A stretch of DNA of 64,000 bases from CAVPGP01 sp963718065. GTDB lineage: Bacteria; Actinomycetota; Thermoleophilia; Gaiellales; Gaiellaceae. The notes beneath the pieces were generated by a model. That model had not been told where the DNA came from. It made no database searches and saw only the letters and a program-made list of their open reading frames with translations. Positions 10,028 to 19,435 of the stretch are shown here, piece by piece; positions within the stretch are counted from its first letter, which is position 1; the number at the start of each line of letters is the position of its first letter. The DNA lies in the NCBI GenBank assembly GCA_963718065.1, contig CAVQYE010000007.1:1-64000 (forward strand), written 5' to 3'. The position numbers and the translations under genes were made by a program.

Positions 10028-12653
10028 TCAGCCGCCCGCGACCGCTGCCTCGACGCCCGACTCGCGGAGCGCCGCCTGCGCCGCGGCGAGCCGGGCGAGC
10101 GGGACGCGGTACGGCGAGCAGGAGACGTAGTCGAGGCCGAGCGAGTGGCAGAACGCGACCGACGCCGGCTCGCCGCCGTGCTCGCCGCAGATGCCGATCT
10201 TCAGGTCCTCCTTCGCCGAGCGCCCGCGCTCGACGGCGATCCGCATCAGGTCGCCGACGCCGCTCTGGTCGAGCGTCTCGAACGGGTTCTCCTCCAGCAC
10301 CCCGTCCTGCAGGTAGGTCGTGAGGAACTTGCCCTCGGCGTCGTCGCGTGAGAAGCCGAGCGCCGTCTGCGTGAGGTCGTTCGTGCCGAACGAGAAGAAG
10401 TCCGCGTGCTCGGCGATCTCGTCGGCGCGGACGCACGCGCGCGGCAGCTCGATCATCGTGCCGCACAGGTAATCTCGAAGCCCTCCTCCTCCGCGACGAG
10501 CACCGTCAGCTCGCGCAGGCGCTTCAGCTCCTCGGCGAAGCCGACGAGCGGGTGCATGATCTCGACGAGCGGCGCGTCGCCCGATGCGGTCCCGCACCGC
10601 CGTCGCGGCGCGCACGATCGCACGCACCTGCATCTCGTAGATCTCCGGGCACTGGAGCCCGAGCCGGCAACCGCGCGTGCCGAGCATCGGGTTCGCCTCC
10701 CGCAGCGCATGGATGCGGTGCCGCATCCGCTCGTCGACCGCCTTGTCCTCCTCCGGCAGGAACTCGTGCAGCGGCGGGTCGAGCAGCCGGATCGTCACCG
10801 GCAGCCCGGCCATCGCCTCGAAGATCCCCTCGAAGTCCGACTGCTGCATCGGGAGCAGCCGGTCGAGCGCAGCGCGGCGGCCTTGCTCGTCGTCGGCCAG
10901 GATCATCTCCTGCACGACGGGGAGACGCTCGTCGCCGAAGAACATGTGCTCGGTGCGGCAGAGCCCGATGCCCTCGGCGCCGAACTCGCGGGCCTTCACC
11001 GCGTCCTCCGGCGTGTCGGCGTTCGCGCGCACCCTCAGCCGCCGCAATGTCGTCCGCCCAGCCGAGCACCGTCTCGAAGTCCTCGTTGATCTGCGGCGGG
11101 ACGAGCTCGACGGCGCCGACGATCACCTCGCCGGTGCCGCCGTCGATCGTGATCACGTCGCCCTCGACGAGCTCGCGGCCGCCGATCGTCGCCGTCTTCG
11201 CGGCCGTGTCGATCGTCACGCCGTCGCAGCCCGCGACGCACGGCTTGCCCATCCCTCGCGCGACGACCGCAGCGTGCGAGGTCATGCCGCCGTGGACGGT
11301 CAGGATCCCCTGCGCGGCGATCATCCCGTGGATGTCGTCCGGCGTCGTCTCCCAGCGCACGAGGATCACGCTCTCCCGTGTCTTGCCGCGCTCCTCCGCC
11401 GTGTCGGCGTCGAAGACGATCTTGCCGCACGCGGCCCCGGGCGAGGCGTTGAGCCCTGTCGCCGCCGGCTCGAGCGCCGAAGCCGGGTCGATCATCGGGT
11501 GCAGCAGCTGGTCGAGCTGGGCCGGGTCGATCCGCGACGACGGCCTCCTCGCGCGAGATCAGTCCCTCCTCGACCATCGAGACGGCGCACTTCAGCGCTG
11601 CGGCCGCCGTGCGCTTCGCCGTCCGCGTCTGCAGCAGGTAGAGCTTGCTCGTCCTCGACCGTGAACTCGATGTCCTGCATGTCGCGGTAGTGCTCCTCGA
11701 GCCGGCGCATCGTGTCGAGCAGCTCGCTCGTACGCCACGGGCAGGCGCGACTCCATCGCGGCGACGCGGCTCGGGCGTGCGGATGCCCGGCGACGACGTC
11801 CTCGCCCTGCGCGTTCAGCGAGGAACTCGCCGTACAGCCCGCTCTCGCCGGTCGACGGGTCGCGGGTGAAGCAGACGCCGGTCGCCGAGCTGTCGCCCTT
11901 GTTGCCGAAGACCATCTGCACGACGTTGACGGCGGTGCCGAGATCGTCCGGGATCGACGTTGTGCCCGCCGGTACACCTGCGCGCGCGGCGTGTCCCACG
12001 AGTCGAAGACGGCGCGGACCGCCCGCGCGAGCTGGTCGCGGGCGTCCTCCGGGAACGGCGCAGCCGAGCGTCCTCGTCGTAGATCGCCTTGAACGGTCGC
12101 GACGAGCCCGCGCAGGTCGTCGCCGTCAGGTCGGTGTCGTGCGCACGCCGCTTCGCGGTCTTCAGGTCGCGCGAGCGCCTGCTCGAAGCGGTGCGGGTCG
12201 ATGCCGTCGACGACCTCGCCGTACATCTGGATCAGCCGCCGGTACGAGTCGTAGGCGAAGCGTGGGTTGCCGGTGGTGCGCGCAAGCCCCTCGGTCGCCG
12301 CGTCGTTCAGGCCCAGGTTGAGGATCGTGTCCATCATCCCGGGCATCGAGACGGCCGCGCCGGACCGGACCGAGACGAGCAGCGGATCGTCCGGGTCGCC
12401 GAAGCGCTTGCCGGCTCGCTCCTCGAGCCGCGGCGACGTGCTCGGCGACCTCGTCGTCCAGCCCGTCAGGCAGCGCCCCCTGCGGCCATGTACGCGCGGC
12501 AGGCGTCGGTCGTGATCGTGAAGCCGGCGGGCACGGGGACGCCGAGCTGGGTCATCTCGGCGAGACCGATGCCCTTGCCGCCGAGCAGCTCGCGCCCTCC
12601 GTCGGTCGGCTCGTCGAAGTCGTAGACGTAGCGCAGTCACGGACGCGAATCAT
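10028..12653 (-). CDS. ppdK: Pyruvate, phosphate dikinase (frameshifted by many indels)
   Basis: Interconverts pyruvate + ATP + Pi and PEP + AMP + PPi. Start is the ATG at 12653 (MIRVR), followed out of frame by YVYDFDEPTDGG and the glycine-rich nucleotide-binding start. Seen in order: LLVSVRSGAAVSMPGMMDTILNLGLND (ATP-grasp), the phosphohistidine loop GGMTSHAAVVARGMGKPCVAG near 11250, GAEGIGLCRTEHMFF near 10960 and the C-terminal PEP barrel with SFGTNDLTQ and a catalytic cysteine in VSCSPYRVP. About 875 residues, the family length. Around a dozen frame jumps, spread evenly, suggest base-calling errors. The regulatory kinase/phosphatase lies just upstream. Confidence 0.88.
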
Positions 12654-12825
12654 TCCACGAAGCGCGGCCGGCGGCGAGAGTCCAATGGGCTCCGCGAACG
12701 GATCCCGGGAAGATCGGACACCACTCGACCGTCTTGTGGCCGGAGAGCAACATCGTTCCCCACGTATCGTCGGCCCGCGCCGCGAGGCGGCCCTGCGCGG
12801 CGCGGCCGGCGATCACGTTTCCCGC

Positions 12826-12990
12826 TCAGTACCGCGCCGGCGCCTGGCCCGGAACTCCGCCACCCAGGCGCGCCGCGCGCAACGCGAACCAGAACGGCGC
12901 GAAGAGCACGTAGAAGAGAACGAGCGCCAGCCCGAGCGCGGTGTACCAGACGCCCCAGCGCCAGAGCGGCACCGGCGGCTTCGGCTTCAC
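12826..12990 (-). CDS. 54-residue membrane protein between the PPDK regulator and ppdK
   Basis: A short frame from GTG (12990) to TGA (12826): VKPKPPVPLWRWGVWYTALG, then a long hydrophobic segment (LALVLFYVLFAPFWFALRAA) and a short polar tail. One transmembrane helix is clear. The start overlaps the stop of the PPDK regulator as GTGA, which supports translation. No known family recognised. About 170 nt separate its stop from the ppdK start, room for a ppdK promoter. Real-gene confidence comes from the overlap, the codon pattern and the coherent TM helix. Confidence 0.6.
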   Translation of the reverse strand: MKPKPPVPLWRWGVWYTALGLALVLFYVLFAPFWFALRAARLGGGVPGQAPARY

Positions 12991-13823
12991 TCACTCACCC
13001 CGGCGCGCCGGTTCTCGACGAGCCGGACGATGCGCAGCGACGATCTCCTCGATCGACAGGTCGGACACCTCGAGCACCGGGCACCCGAGCCGCCGGTGGA
13101 TCGCCTGCGCGTAGTCGAGCTCCTCGTAGATCTCGGCAAGGTGGGCGTAGCTCTTGCCGCCGCGCATCCACTTCACCCGCTCCGAGCGGATCTCGGCCAG
13201 CCGGTCGGGCGAGATCGTCAGCCCGACGATCTTCGCCAGGCTCGATCTCGAAAAGCTCCTTCGGCGGCTCGATCCCCTTCACGATCGGCACGTTCGCCGT
13301 CTTGAAGCCCAGGTAGCCGAGATAGATCGAGAGCGGCGTCTTCGACGTGCGCGAGACGCCGACCAGAACGATGTCCGCTTCGGGCAGGCCCGAGCGCCGA
13401 GGCCGTCGTCGAACTTGACCGCGAACTCGATCGCGGACATGCGCTTGAAGTACTGCTCGTTCAGCGGCGGCCGCGAGCCCGGCTTCATCTTCGCCGCAAC
13501 GCCCGACACCTTGGCGACCGCCTCGATCGGATGGCCGAGGACGTCGCAGTAGTGAAGCCGCGCGCGACGGCAGAGCGTCCGCATCGTCTCGCGCAGCTCA
13601 GGCCGACGAGCGTGTAGACGACCACGGCCGGGCGGCCCTTCATCCGGTCGACGGCGAGCTGCAGGTCAGCGACCGTCTCGCAGCGCGGGTGCCGGATCTC
13701 GAGGAACTCCTGCTCGGGGAACTGCGCCTCGAGCGCCTGCACGAGCCGCGCGGCCGTCTCGCCGGTCGAGTCCGAGACGATGTGGAGCTCGACGGGATTG
13801 CCTGCTGCGGTGCTTTCGGGCAC
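12987..13823 (-). CDS. ppsR: Pyruvate phosphate dikinase regulatory protein, DUF299 kinase/pyrophosphorylase (frameshifted)
   Basis: Bifunctional ADP-dependent kinase and Pi-dependent pyrophosphorylase that switches PPDK (or PEP synthase) off and on by threonine phosphorylation. Starts MPESTAAGNPVELHIVSDSTGETA (ATG 13823), a diagnostic N-terminus. Then YCDVLGHPIEAVAKVSG, PPLNEQYFKRMSAIEFAVKFDDG, the P-loop-like VGVSRTSKTPLSIYLG read across a frame jump near 13390, and LSIEEIV near the end. About 278 residues. Its position beside ppdK supports PPDK as the target. Ends in a GTGA overlap with the small membrane gene. Confidence 0.85.
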
Positions 13824-13887
13824 GGCAGGAGGCTACCGTCCGGCGCGCGTCCTACCCTCGGTGTGCACGTCCAACGAGGAGGACCGC

Positions 13888-13950
13888 ATGCTCCCGCCGA
13901 TCACAAATCGCGATCCCGGCGACGAGACAGACGCGACCGACGAGCGCTAG
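13888..13950 (+). CDS. Possible 20-residue acidic peptide with a strong ribosome-binding site
   Basis: ATG at 13888 preceded at good spacing by GAGGAGG (13876-13882), giving MLPPITNRDPGDETDATDER and a TAG whose last base is the first base of the 164-nt hairpin element. Divergent from the PPDK regulator. No known family. It is too short to judge by codon use; the ribosome-binding site is the only positive evidence, so it may be spurious. Confidence 0.25.
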   Translation: MLPPITNRDPGDETDATDER

Positions 13951-14113
13951 AGGCTTGGTGTGGAACTCTGGTGCGTGCGGGGATGCGTCAGACCAAGCGG
14001 GTCGGCCGGATCGGGCGCAGGCCATAGTGGTTGCTACGGGTAAGCCCGAGCCGGCTGAACCGCGCCGTGTCTGACGCACCAGCCGCGCGTGCCAGCGTTT
14101 CGCATCAAGCCTC
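13950..14113. repeat. 164-nt full-length hairpin element, copy A (structured RNA or MITE-like repeat)
   Basis: Terminal inverted repeat GAGGCTTGGTG...CATCAAGCCTC, then near-continuous pairing inward: GGTGCGTGCGG with CCGCGCGTGCC, GCGTCAGAC with GTCTGACGC, GCGG-TCGGCCGG with CCGGCTGA-CCGC, TCGGGC with GCCCGA, and a small hairpin TAGT/GCTA. A second copy (34817-34980) is the same length and about 86% identical in inverted orientation, with compensatory changes in the GCGTCAGAC stem (GGGCCAGAC there). It sits between the possible short peptide and the amidohydrolase stop. Confidence 0.75.
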
Positions 14114-15247
14114 TACGCCGTAGACCGCAGGAAGTCCAACGCCGTCCGCACGAGCACGTCGTGCGCGACGGGCAGCGCCTGCTCGTCGATCGTGAAGCGT
14201 GAGTGGTGGTGCGGGAAGCCGTCCGGCCCGCCCGCGCCGACGATGAAGAAGCAGCCCGGCACGGCCTGCTGGTAGGCCGAGAAGTCCTCGCCGCCCATCA
14301 CGGGCTCGAGGTGGCGCAGGCGGTCCTCGTCGACGTTGCGGCGCACGAGCGCGGCGACGCCTGGGTCGTTGTCGACCGCGAGGTAGCCCTCCTCGTAGCG
14401 GAGCTCCGCGGTGCAGCCGTGCGCGGCGGCGATGCCGGTGGCGATGCGCTCGATCGCGGCGTGGGTCGCGTCCTGGACCTCTCGCTTGAACGTCCGGACG
14501 GTGCCGCCGAGCTCGCAGGTCTCCGGGATGATGTTGTCGGCGGTGCCGGCGTGGATCTTCGTGACGCTGACGACGGCCCGCTCGAGCGGATTCGTCTCGC
14601 GCGAGACGATCTGCTGCAGGTTCGTGACGATCTGCGCCGCGACCGGAATCGGGTCGACGCTGTTGTGTGGCATCGCCGCGTGGCCCCCACGCCCGCGGAC
14701 CGTGATCGCGAACGAGTCGGGCGCCGCCATGAACGGCCCCTCCGGCACGGCGACGCTGCCGGTCTCGACGAGGGAGAAGAGGTGGCAGCCGACGATCGCG
14801 TCGACCCCGTCGACGACACCCGCGGCGACGAGCTCCCGCGCGCCGCCCGGCGGCAGCTCCTCCGCGTGCTGGAAGACGAAAGCGCACCTCGCCGGCGAGC
14901 TCGTCGCGCCGCTCGCCGAGCGTCCGCGCGACGCCGAGCAGCACCGCGGTGTGGCCGTCGTGGCCGCAGGCGTGCATGACGCCGGGCCTCGTCGATTCGA
15001 ACTCGACACCGCTCTCCTCGTCGATCGGCAGCGCGTCCATGTCCGCGCGGAGCGCCAGCGTCGGGCCGTCGCCGTTGCGCAGCCGGGCGACGACGCTCGT
15101 CGCGGTCGGCCGCGAGACCTCGAGCCCACCGAACTCCGCCAGGCGCTCCTCGACGAAGCGCGCCGTCTCGTGCTCCTCGAAGGAGAGCTCCGGGTTCGCG
15201 TGCAGGTGCCGCCGCCAGGCGACGAGGTCGGCGGCGTTGTCGCTCAT
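14113..15247 (-). CDS. M20-family amidohydrolase (N-acyl amino acid / hippurate hydrolase type; one frameshift)
   Basis: Zinc metallohydrolase of the aminoacylase/IAA-amino-acid hydrolase group. ATG at 15247 overlaps the glyS stop as ATGA. The N-terminus reads WRRHLHANPELSFEE; metal-binding motifs are MHACGHDGHTAVLLG (HxCxHDxH type), then PARGG for the EE pair disturbed by a frameshift near 14885, DAIVGCHLF, the dimerisation domain AITVRGRGGHAAMPH, and MGGEDFSAYQ near the end. About 378 residues, normal. Translationally coupled to glyS but of unrelated function; the natural substrate is unknown. Confidence 0.85.
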
Positions 15248-17125
15248 CGCGGGATCTGCGAGAAGTCGCCGAGCGCACCGAGGCGGTCGCGCAGGTCGAG
15301 GAGCAGGCGCAGGCGGTTGCCGCGCTGGGCGTCGTCCTCGGCCATCACGAGCACCTCGTCGAAGAACCGCTCCACCGCGGGGCCGAGCTGCGCCGCCCGG
15401 TCGAGCTGCTCCTTCGGGTCTCCGTCCGGGTCGAGCTCGAGACGCTGAACCTGCTCGGCGAGGTCGCGCTCGGCGTCGCCGTCCAGCAGGTCGGCCTGCA
15501 CCGCGTCCGCCGCGTCGTCGCGCTTGCCGGCGAGCCGGTGCGCGCGGTCGTACGCCGTGTAGACGGCGCCGAACTCGGGCGACGACGCCTGCTCGTGCAG
15601 GACGCGGGCCAGCCGGGCGACGCCTGCGAGGTCGGAGGCGCGGGACGCGAGGGCCGCGCGGGTGAACTCCACCGGCACGTCGAGCAGGGTCTCGAGCCGC
15701 TCCTCGAGGAACTGCGCGCGCGTCGCCGTCGAGGAGGCGAGCGCTCGATCCGCAGTCCGCCTTCGATGGCGAGCCGCCAGAGGCCGATCGCCGCGCGGCG
15801 AAGCGCATACGGGTCGCTCGAGCCGGTGGGCCGCTTACCGAGGCCGAAGACGGTCGCGAGATTGTCGAGCTTGTCGGCCGCGGCGAGCACCCGGCCGGGC
15901 TCGCTGGCCGGCAGCGGGCCGCCGGCGGAGTCCGGCAGGTACTGCTCGTCGATTGCTCGGGCGACGGCGTCCGCAGTGGCCCGCGAGCTTCGCGTAGGTG
16001 GCGCCGATGTGGCCCTCGAGCTCGGCGAACTCACGCACGAGCTCGGCCGCCTGGTCGGCCTTGGCGAGCCGCGCCGCCTGCGACCGCGTCCTCGTCGCCG
16101 CCGAGCTTCGTCGACGAGCTCGACGAGCCGCTCGCGTCTTGTCGGCGAAGGAGCCCGCGCCCGCGAGGAACGTGATCGAGCCCGATGCGCTCCGCGAGCG
16201 CCTCGATGCCCGCCGCGACGTCTCGCTCGAAGGTGAACTCCGCGTCGCTCGAGGCGCGCCTCGAGCACGCGGCGGTTTCCGTCGCGGACGACCTCGGGGT
16301 CGCCGCCGTTCGCGACGAACGCGAAGCGGTTGCCGCCGAGCGGGAAGTAGCGCTGGTGCGTCTGCATCGTCGTCACGACCAGCCGTTCGGGCAGACGCAG
16401 GAAGCGCTCGTCGAAGGTCGCCGGCCTCGACGCGAACGGTCTCGACGAGGTAGATCACCTCGTCGAGCTTGCCCAGCGGGTCGCTCCAGTCACCCAGGTC
16501 GCGCGAGCCCGGCGACGATCTGCTCGTAGCGGTGCGCCCGGTCGGGCTCGACGCCGTCGGCGCGCAGGAGCCCCAGCCAGTCGGACGCGTGCGGTACCTC
16601 GATCGCGCCGGCGCCGCCGAAGCGCCTGCCGTAGGTGATGCGGCCCGACGGGATGCCCTCGATCGCCACCTCGAGCGGCTCGGTGTCGAGCAGCGCGCAG
16701 AACCAGCGCACCGGCCGCGGGAAGCGAAGGTCCGTCCCCGGCCAGCTCATCGTCTTGGTGAACTGGAGCCCGCGCGCGATCCCGGCGAGCCGCTCGGGCA
16801 GGACCTCGCGGATCGGCTTGCCCGGCACCTCGATCCCCAGGAAGCCGTCCCGGACGTCGAGCTCGTCGACCGGCACGCCCTGCTTGCGCGCGAATCCCTC
16901 GGCCGCCTTCTCCCGCAGGTGCTCGGGCGGGCCTTGCACCCACGAGTCGGGCGTCCGCTCGGGGAGATCCGGCAGCACGAAGGCCAGGCGCCGCGGCCCG
17001 ACGTAGATCTCGACCGGCCGCACGCCGAGCTGGTCGCCCGCGAGTGGGACGAGCTGGTTCGCGGCGTCGGCACACGCGGCCGCCGGCAGCTCTTCGCAGC
17101 CGATCTCGAACAGGAGCTCAGGCAA
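15244..17125 (-). CDS. glyS: Glycyl-tRNA synthetase beta subunit (frameshifted by indels)
   Basis: tRNA-binding subunit of the tetrameric bacterial GlyRS. A TTG start at 17125 gives LPELLFEIGCEELPAAA, the family's N-terminus, overlapping the glyQ stop by 8 nt. Continues VGPRRLAFVLPDLPERT, VQGPP, FTKTMSWPGTDLRFPRPVRWF, and RYFPLGG-NRFAFVANGG further on. The C-terminal anticodon-binding part reads EVLVMAEDDAQRGNRLRLLLDLRDRLGALGDFSQIPR. About 627 residues, slightly short for the family. Around seven frame jumps between 15700 and 16500 are read as errors, since the gene is essential with glyQ. Confidence 0.87.
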
Positions 17126-17996
17126 CCGACGCTTCCTCTTCGGCCGGCTGCTGCGCGTCGAGGTAGAGCTGGGCGACGCGACGCGCGAGGTTTCGGACCC
17201 GGCCGATGTACGCGGCACGCTCTGTGACGGAGATCGCCCCGCGTGCATCGAGCAGGTTGAACGCGTGCGAGCACTTCAGCACCATGTCGTACGCGGGAAT
17301 CGGCAACTCGCGCTCGAGCAGGAGCTTGCACTCGTCCTCGTACTCCGTGAAGCGGCGCATCAGCACCTCGACGGGCGCCACCTCGAAGTTGTACGCCGAC
17401 CACTGGCGCTCGTTTTCGAGGAAGACGTCGGCCCAGGTGACGCCGGGCGCCCATTCGAGCTCGGGGACCGTGTCGACGCCCTGGACGATCATCGCGATCC
17501 GGTCGAGGCCGTACGTGATCTCGGCTGGGATCACGTCGAGCTCGAGCCCGCCGACCTGCTGGAAGTACGTCCACTGGGTGATCTCCATCCCGTCGCACCA
17601 GATCTCCCACCCCAGCCCCCAGGCGCCGAGCGTCGGGCCCTCCCAGTCGTCCTCGACGAGCCGGATGTCGTGCGCGGTCAGGTCGAGGCCGACGGCGCGC
17701 AGCGAGTCGAAGTAGACGTCGAGGACGTCGTCGGGCGCGGGCTTGAGGATCACCTGCCCCTGGTAGAACTGCTGGAAGCGGAACGGGTTCTGGCCGTAGC
17801 GCCCGTCGCCGGGCCGGATCGACGGCTCGAGGTAGAAGGTGCTCCACGGCTTCGGGCCGAGACAGCGGAGGAAGGTCGCCGGATTGAAGGTGCCCGCGCC
17901 GACCTCGGTGTGGTACGGCGTCATGATCACGCAGCCCCGCTCGCGCCAGTAGGCCTCGAGTGTGGCGATGATGTCCTGGTAAGTTGGCGCGGCCAT
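17118..17996 (-). CDS. glyQ: Glycyl-tRNA synthetase alpha subunit
   Basis: Catalytic class II synthetase subunit attaching glycine to tRNA-Gly. The frame is intact, 292 residues: YQDIIATLEAYWRERGCVIMTPYHTEVGAGTFNPAT at the N-terminus and RPGDGRYGQNPFRFQQFYQGQVILKP, LGAWGLGWEIWCDGMEITQWTYFQQVGG and LDRIAMIVQGVD are all diagnostic. ATG at 17996 lies in CCATGG, directly back to back with the divergent esterase frame. Followed by glyS with an 8-nt overlap. Confidence 0.96.
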   Translation of the reverse strand: MAAPTYQDIIATLEAYWRERGCVIMTPYHTEVGAGTFNPATFLRCLGPKPWSTFYLEPSIRPGDGRYGQNPFRFQQFYQGQVILKPAPDDVLDVYFDSLRAVGLDLTAHDIRLVEDDWEGPTLGAWGLGWEIWCDGMEITQWTYFQQVGGLELDVIPAEITYGLDRIAMIVQGVDTVPELEWAPGVTWADVFLENERQWSAYNFEVAPVEVLMRRFTEYEDECKLLLERELPIPAYDMVLKCSHAFNLLDARGAISVTERAAYIGRVRNLARRVAQLYLDAQQPAEEEASVA

Positions 17997-18996
17997 GGGG
18001 CCTGATCGTATCGGCGGGCGCTGGCAGCGCCAGGACTTCGAAAGCGAGGCGCTGCGAGGGAACCCGCTCGGGGACCCGCACGAGCGTCCGCTCTATGTCT
18101 GGCAGCCGGACGGCGACGGGCCGTTTCCGGCGGTTTACGTCATACAAGGCATGACCGGCATGGCGGACGCGTGGTTCAACGTCACGCCGTTCACGAAGAC
18201 CTATCCGCAGCTGATCGAGGAGCTCGGCCCGAGTTGCATCGTCGTGCTCGTCGACGCGTTCACGAAGTACGGCGGCTCGCAGTTCCTCGACTCGCCGGCG
18301 ATCGGCGACTACCACACGTACCTCTGCGACGAGATCGTGCCGTATGTCGACGCGCAGTACCCGACGCTCGCCGCGCGCGAGCACCGCGGCATCCAGGGCA
18401 AGTCGTCAGGCGGCTACGGGGCGATGATCACGCCGATGCTCCGGCCCGACCTCTTCGGCGGGCTCGCGACGCATGCGGGCGACGCGCTCTTCGAGGTCTG
18501 CTACCAGCACGAGTTCGCACCGGCGGCGCGTGCGCTCCGTGACATCTACGCCGGCTCCTACGAGCGGTTCTGGGCCGAGCTGGCCAATGACCCGCCGACG
18601 AGTGGCTCGCATCCGAGCGCCGTGCTGCTGAACACGTACTGCATGGCAGCGGCGTACTCGCCGAACGAGGACGGCACCGTCGAGCTGCCGTGGGAGCTCG
18701 AGACGGCGGAGTTCCGGCCCGAGGTCTTCGCCCGCTGGCTCGAGTGGGACCCGGTGCGGCGAGCGCACACGGTGCCGGAAGCGCTGCGCGACATGCGCGC
18801 GATCTGGATCGACTCGGGCAACCGTGACGAGTACTACCTCGACCTCGGCGCAACCGCCTTCCGCCGGTCCCTCGCCGAGATCGGCGTCCCCGAAGACGTG
18901 ATCCACTTCGAGCTCTTCGACGGCAGCCACGGCGGGCTCACGTGGCGCTACCCGCTCTCGCTCGCGTTCCTGGCGGAGCGGCTCCAGCCCTCCTAG
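17995..18996 (+). CDS. Putative esterase (esterase D / S-formylglutathione hydrolase-like alpha/beta hydrolase)
   Basis: Serine hydrolase of the putative-esterase family, 333 residues, cytoplasmic (no signal peptide). Oxyanion region VYVIQGMTG, nucleophile elbow GKSSGGYGA (about residue 143), and a C-terminal histidine in FDGSHGG; the acid is probably the aspartate in IWIDSGN. Divergent from glyQ with start codons overlapping in one CATGG, leaving no untranslated leader, so a later start or a leaderless transcript is possible. Overlaps the convergent GNAT gene by 4 nt. Substrate unknown. Confidence 0.8.
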   Translation: MGPDRIGGRWQRQDFESEALRGNPLGDPHERPLYVWQPDGDGPFPAVYVIQGMTGMADAWFNVTPFTKTYPQLIEELGPSCIVVLVDAFTKYGGSQFLDSPAIGDYHTYLCDEIVPYVDAQYPTLAAREHRGIQGKSSGGYGAMITPMLRPDLFGGLATHAGDALFEVCYQHEFAPAARALRDIYAGSYERFWAELANDPPTSGSHPSAVLLNTYCMAAAYSPNEDGTVELPWELETAEFRPEVFARWLEWDPVRRAHTVPEALRDMRAIWIDSGNRDEYYLDLGATAFRRSLAEIGVPEDVIHFELFDGSHGGLTWRYPLSLAFLAERLQPS

Positions 18997-19421
18997 GACG
19001 ACTCGGCGCGCGGGCGCTCCATCACGCGCTCGCTCGGGTCGCCGAACCCGAACTTGCGGTACAGGTCGTGCGCGTCGCGGGTGTGCAGGATCCAGCGCCG
19101 CTCCACGTACGGGCCGTCCTCGATCATGAAGCGCACGAGCTCGACGCCGAGTCCCCGGCCGCGGTACTCGTCCAGCACGTAGACGTCGGCGAGGTAGACG
19201 AGCGAGACGTCGTCCGTGAAGGCGCGCGCGAAGCCGATCTGCCGCTCCCCGTCGTAGAGCCCGACGACGCGGTGCGCCTCCGTGATGAGCCGGTCCTGGA
19301 CGTCACGCGGGCGCCCTTCCGCCCAGTACGCCTGCTCCGAGAGCCAGCGATGCACGGCGTCGCGGTCGACGCGCGCGTTGTCGTCGTCCAGCTCCAGTCC
19401 GTCTGGGAGCGCTCTCCTCAT
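18993..19421 (-). CDS. GNAT-family N-acetyltransferase
   Basis: Compact GCN5-related acetyltransferase of 142 residues. The acetyl-CoA-binding motif A is clear: ADVYVLDEYRGRGLGVELVRFMIE, with the RGRGLG pyrophosphate loop. Motif B follows (RRWILHTRDAHDLYRKFGF). Several homologues with this LITEAHRVVGLYD start are annotated as general amino-acid or small-molecule acetyltransferases; the acceptor cannot be inferred here. Divergent from the LspA-like gene (14 nt apart). Confidence 0.87.
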   Translation of the reverse strand: MRRALPDGLELDDDNARVDRDAVHRWLSEQAYWAEGRPRDVQDRLITEAHRVVGLYDGERQIGFARAFTDDVSLVYLADVYVLDEYRGRGLGVELVRFMIEDGPYVERRWILHTRDAHDLYRKFGFGDPSERVMERPRAESS

Positions 19422-19435
19422 GGGCCAACCTTGCC

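Noticed and set aside
10028..12653. ppdK as a pseudogene
   Set aside because: All domains and catalytic residues are present across frames, and the essential glyS next to it shows the same indel density, so errors are the simpler reading.
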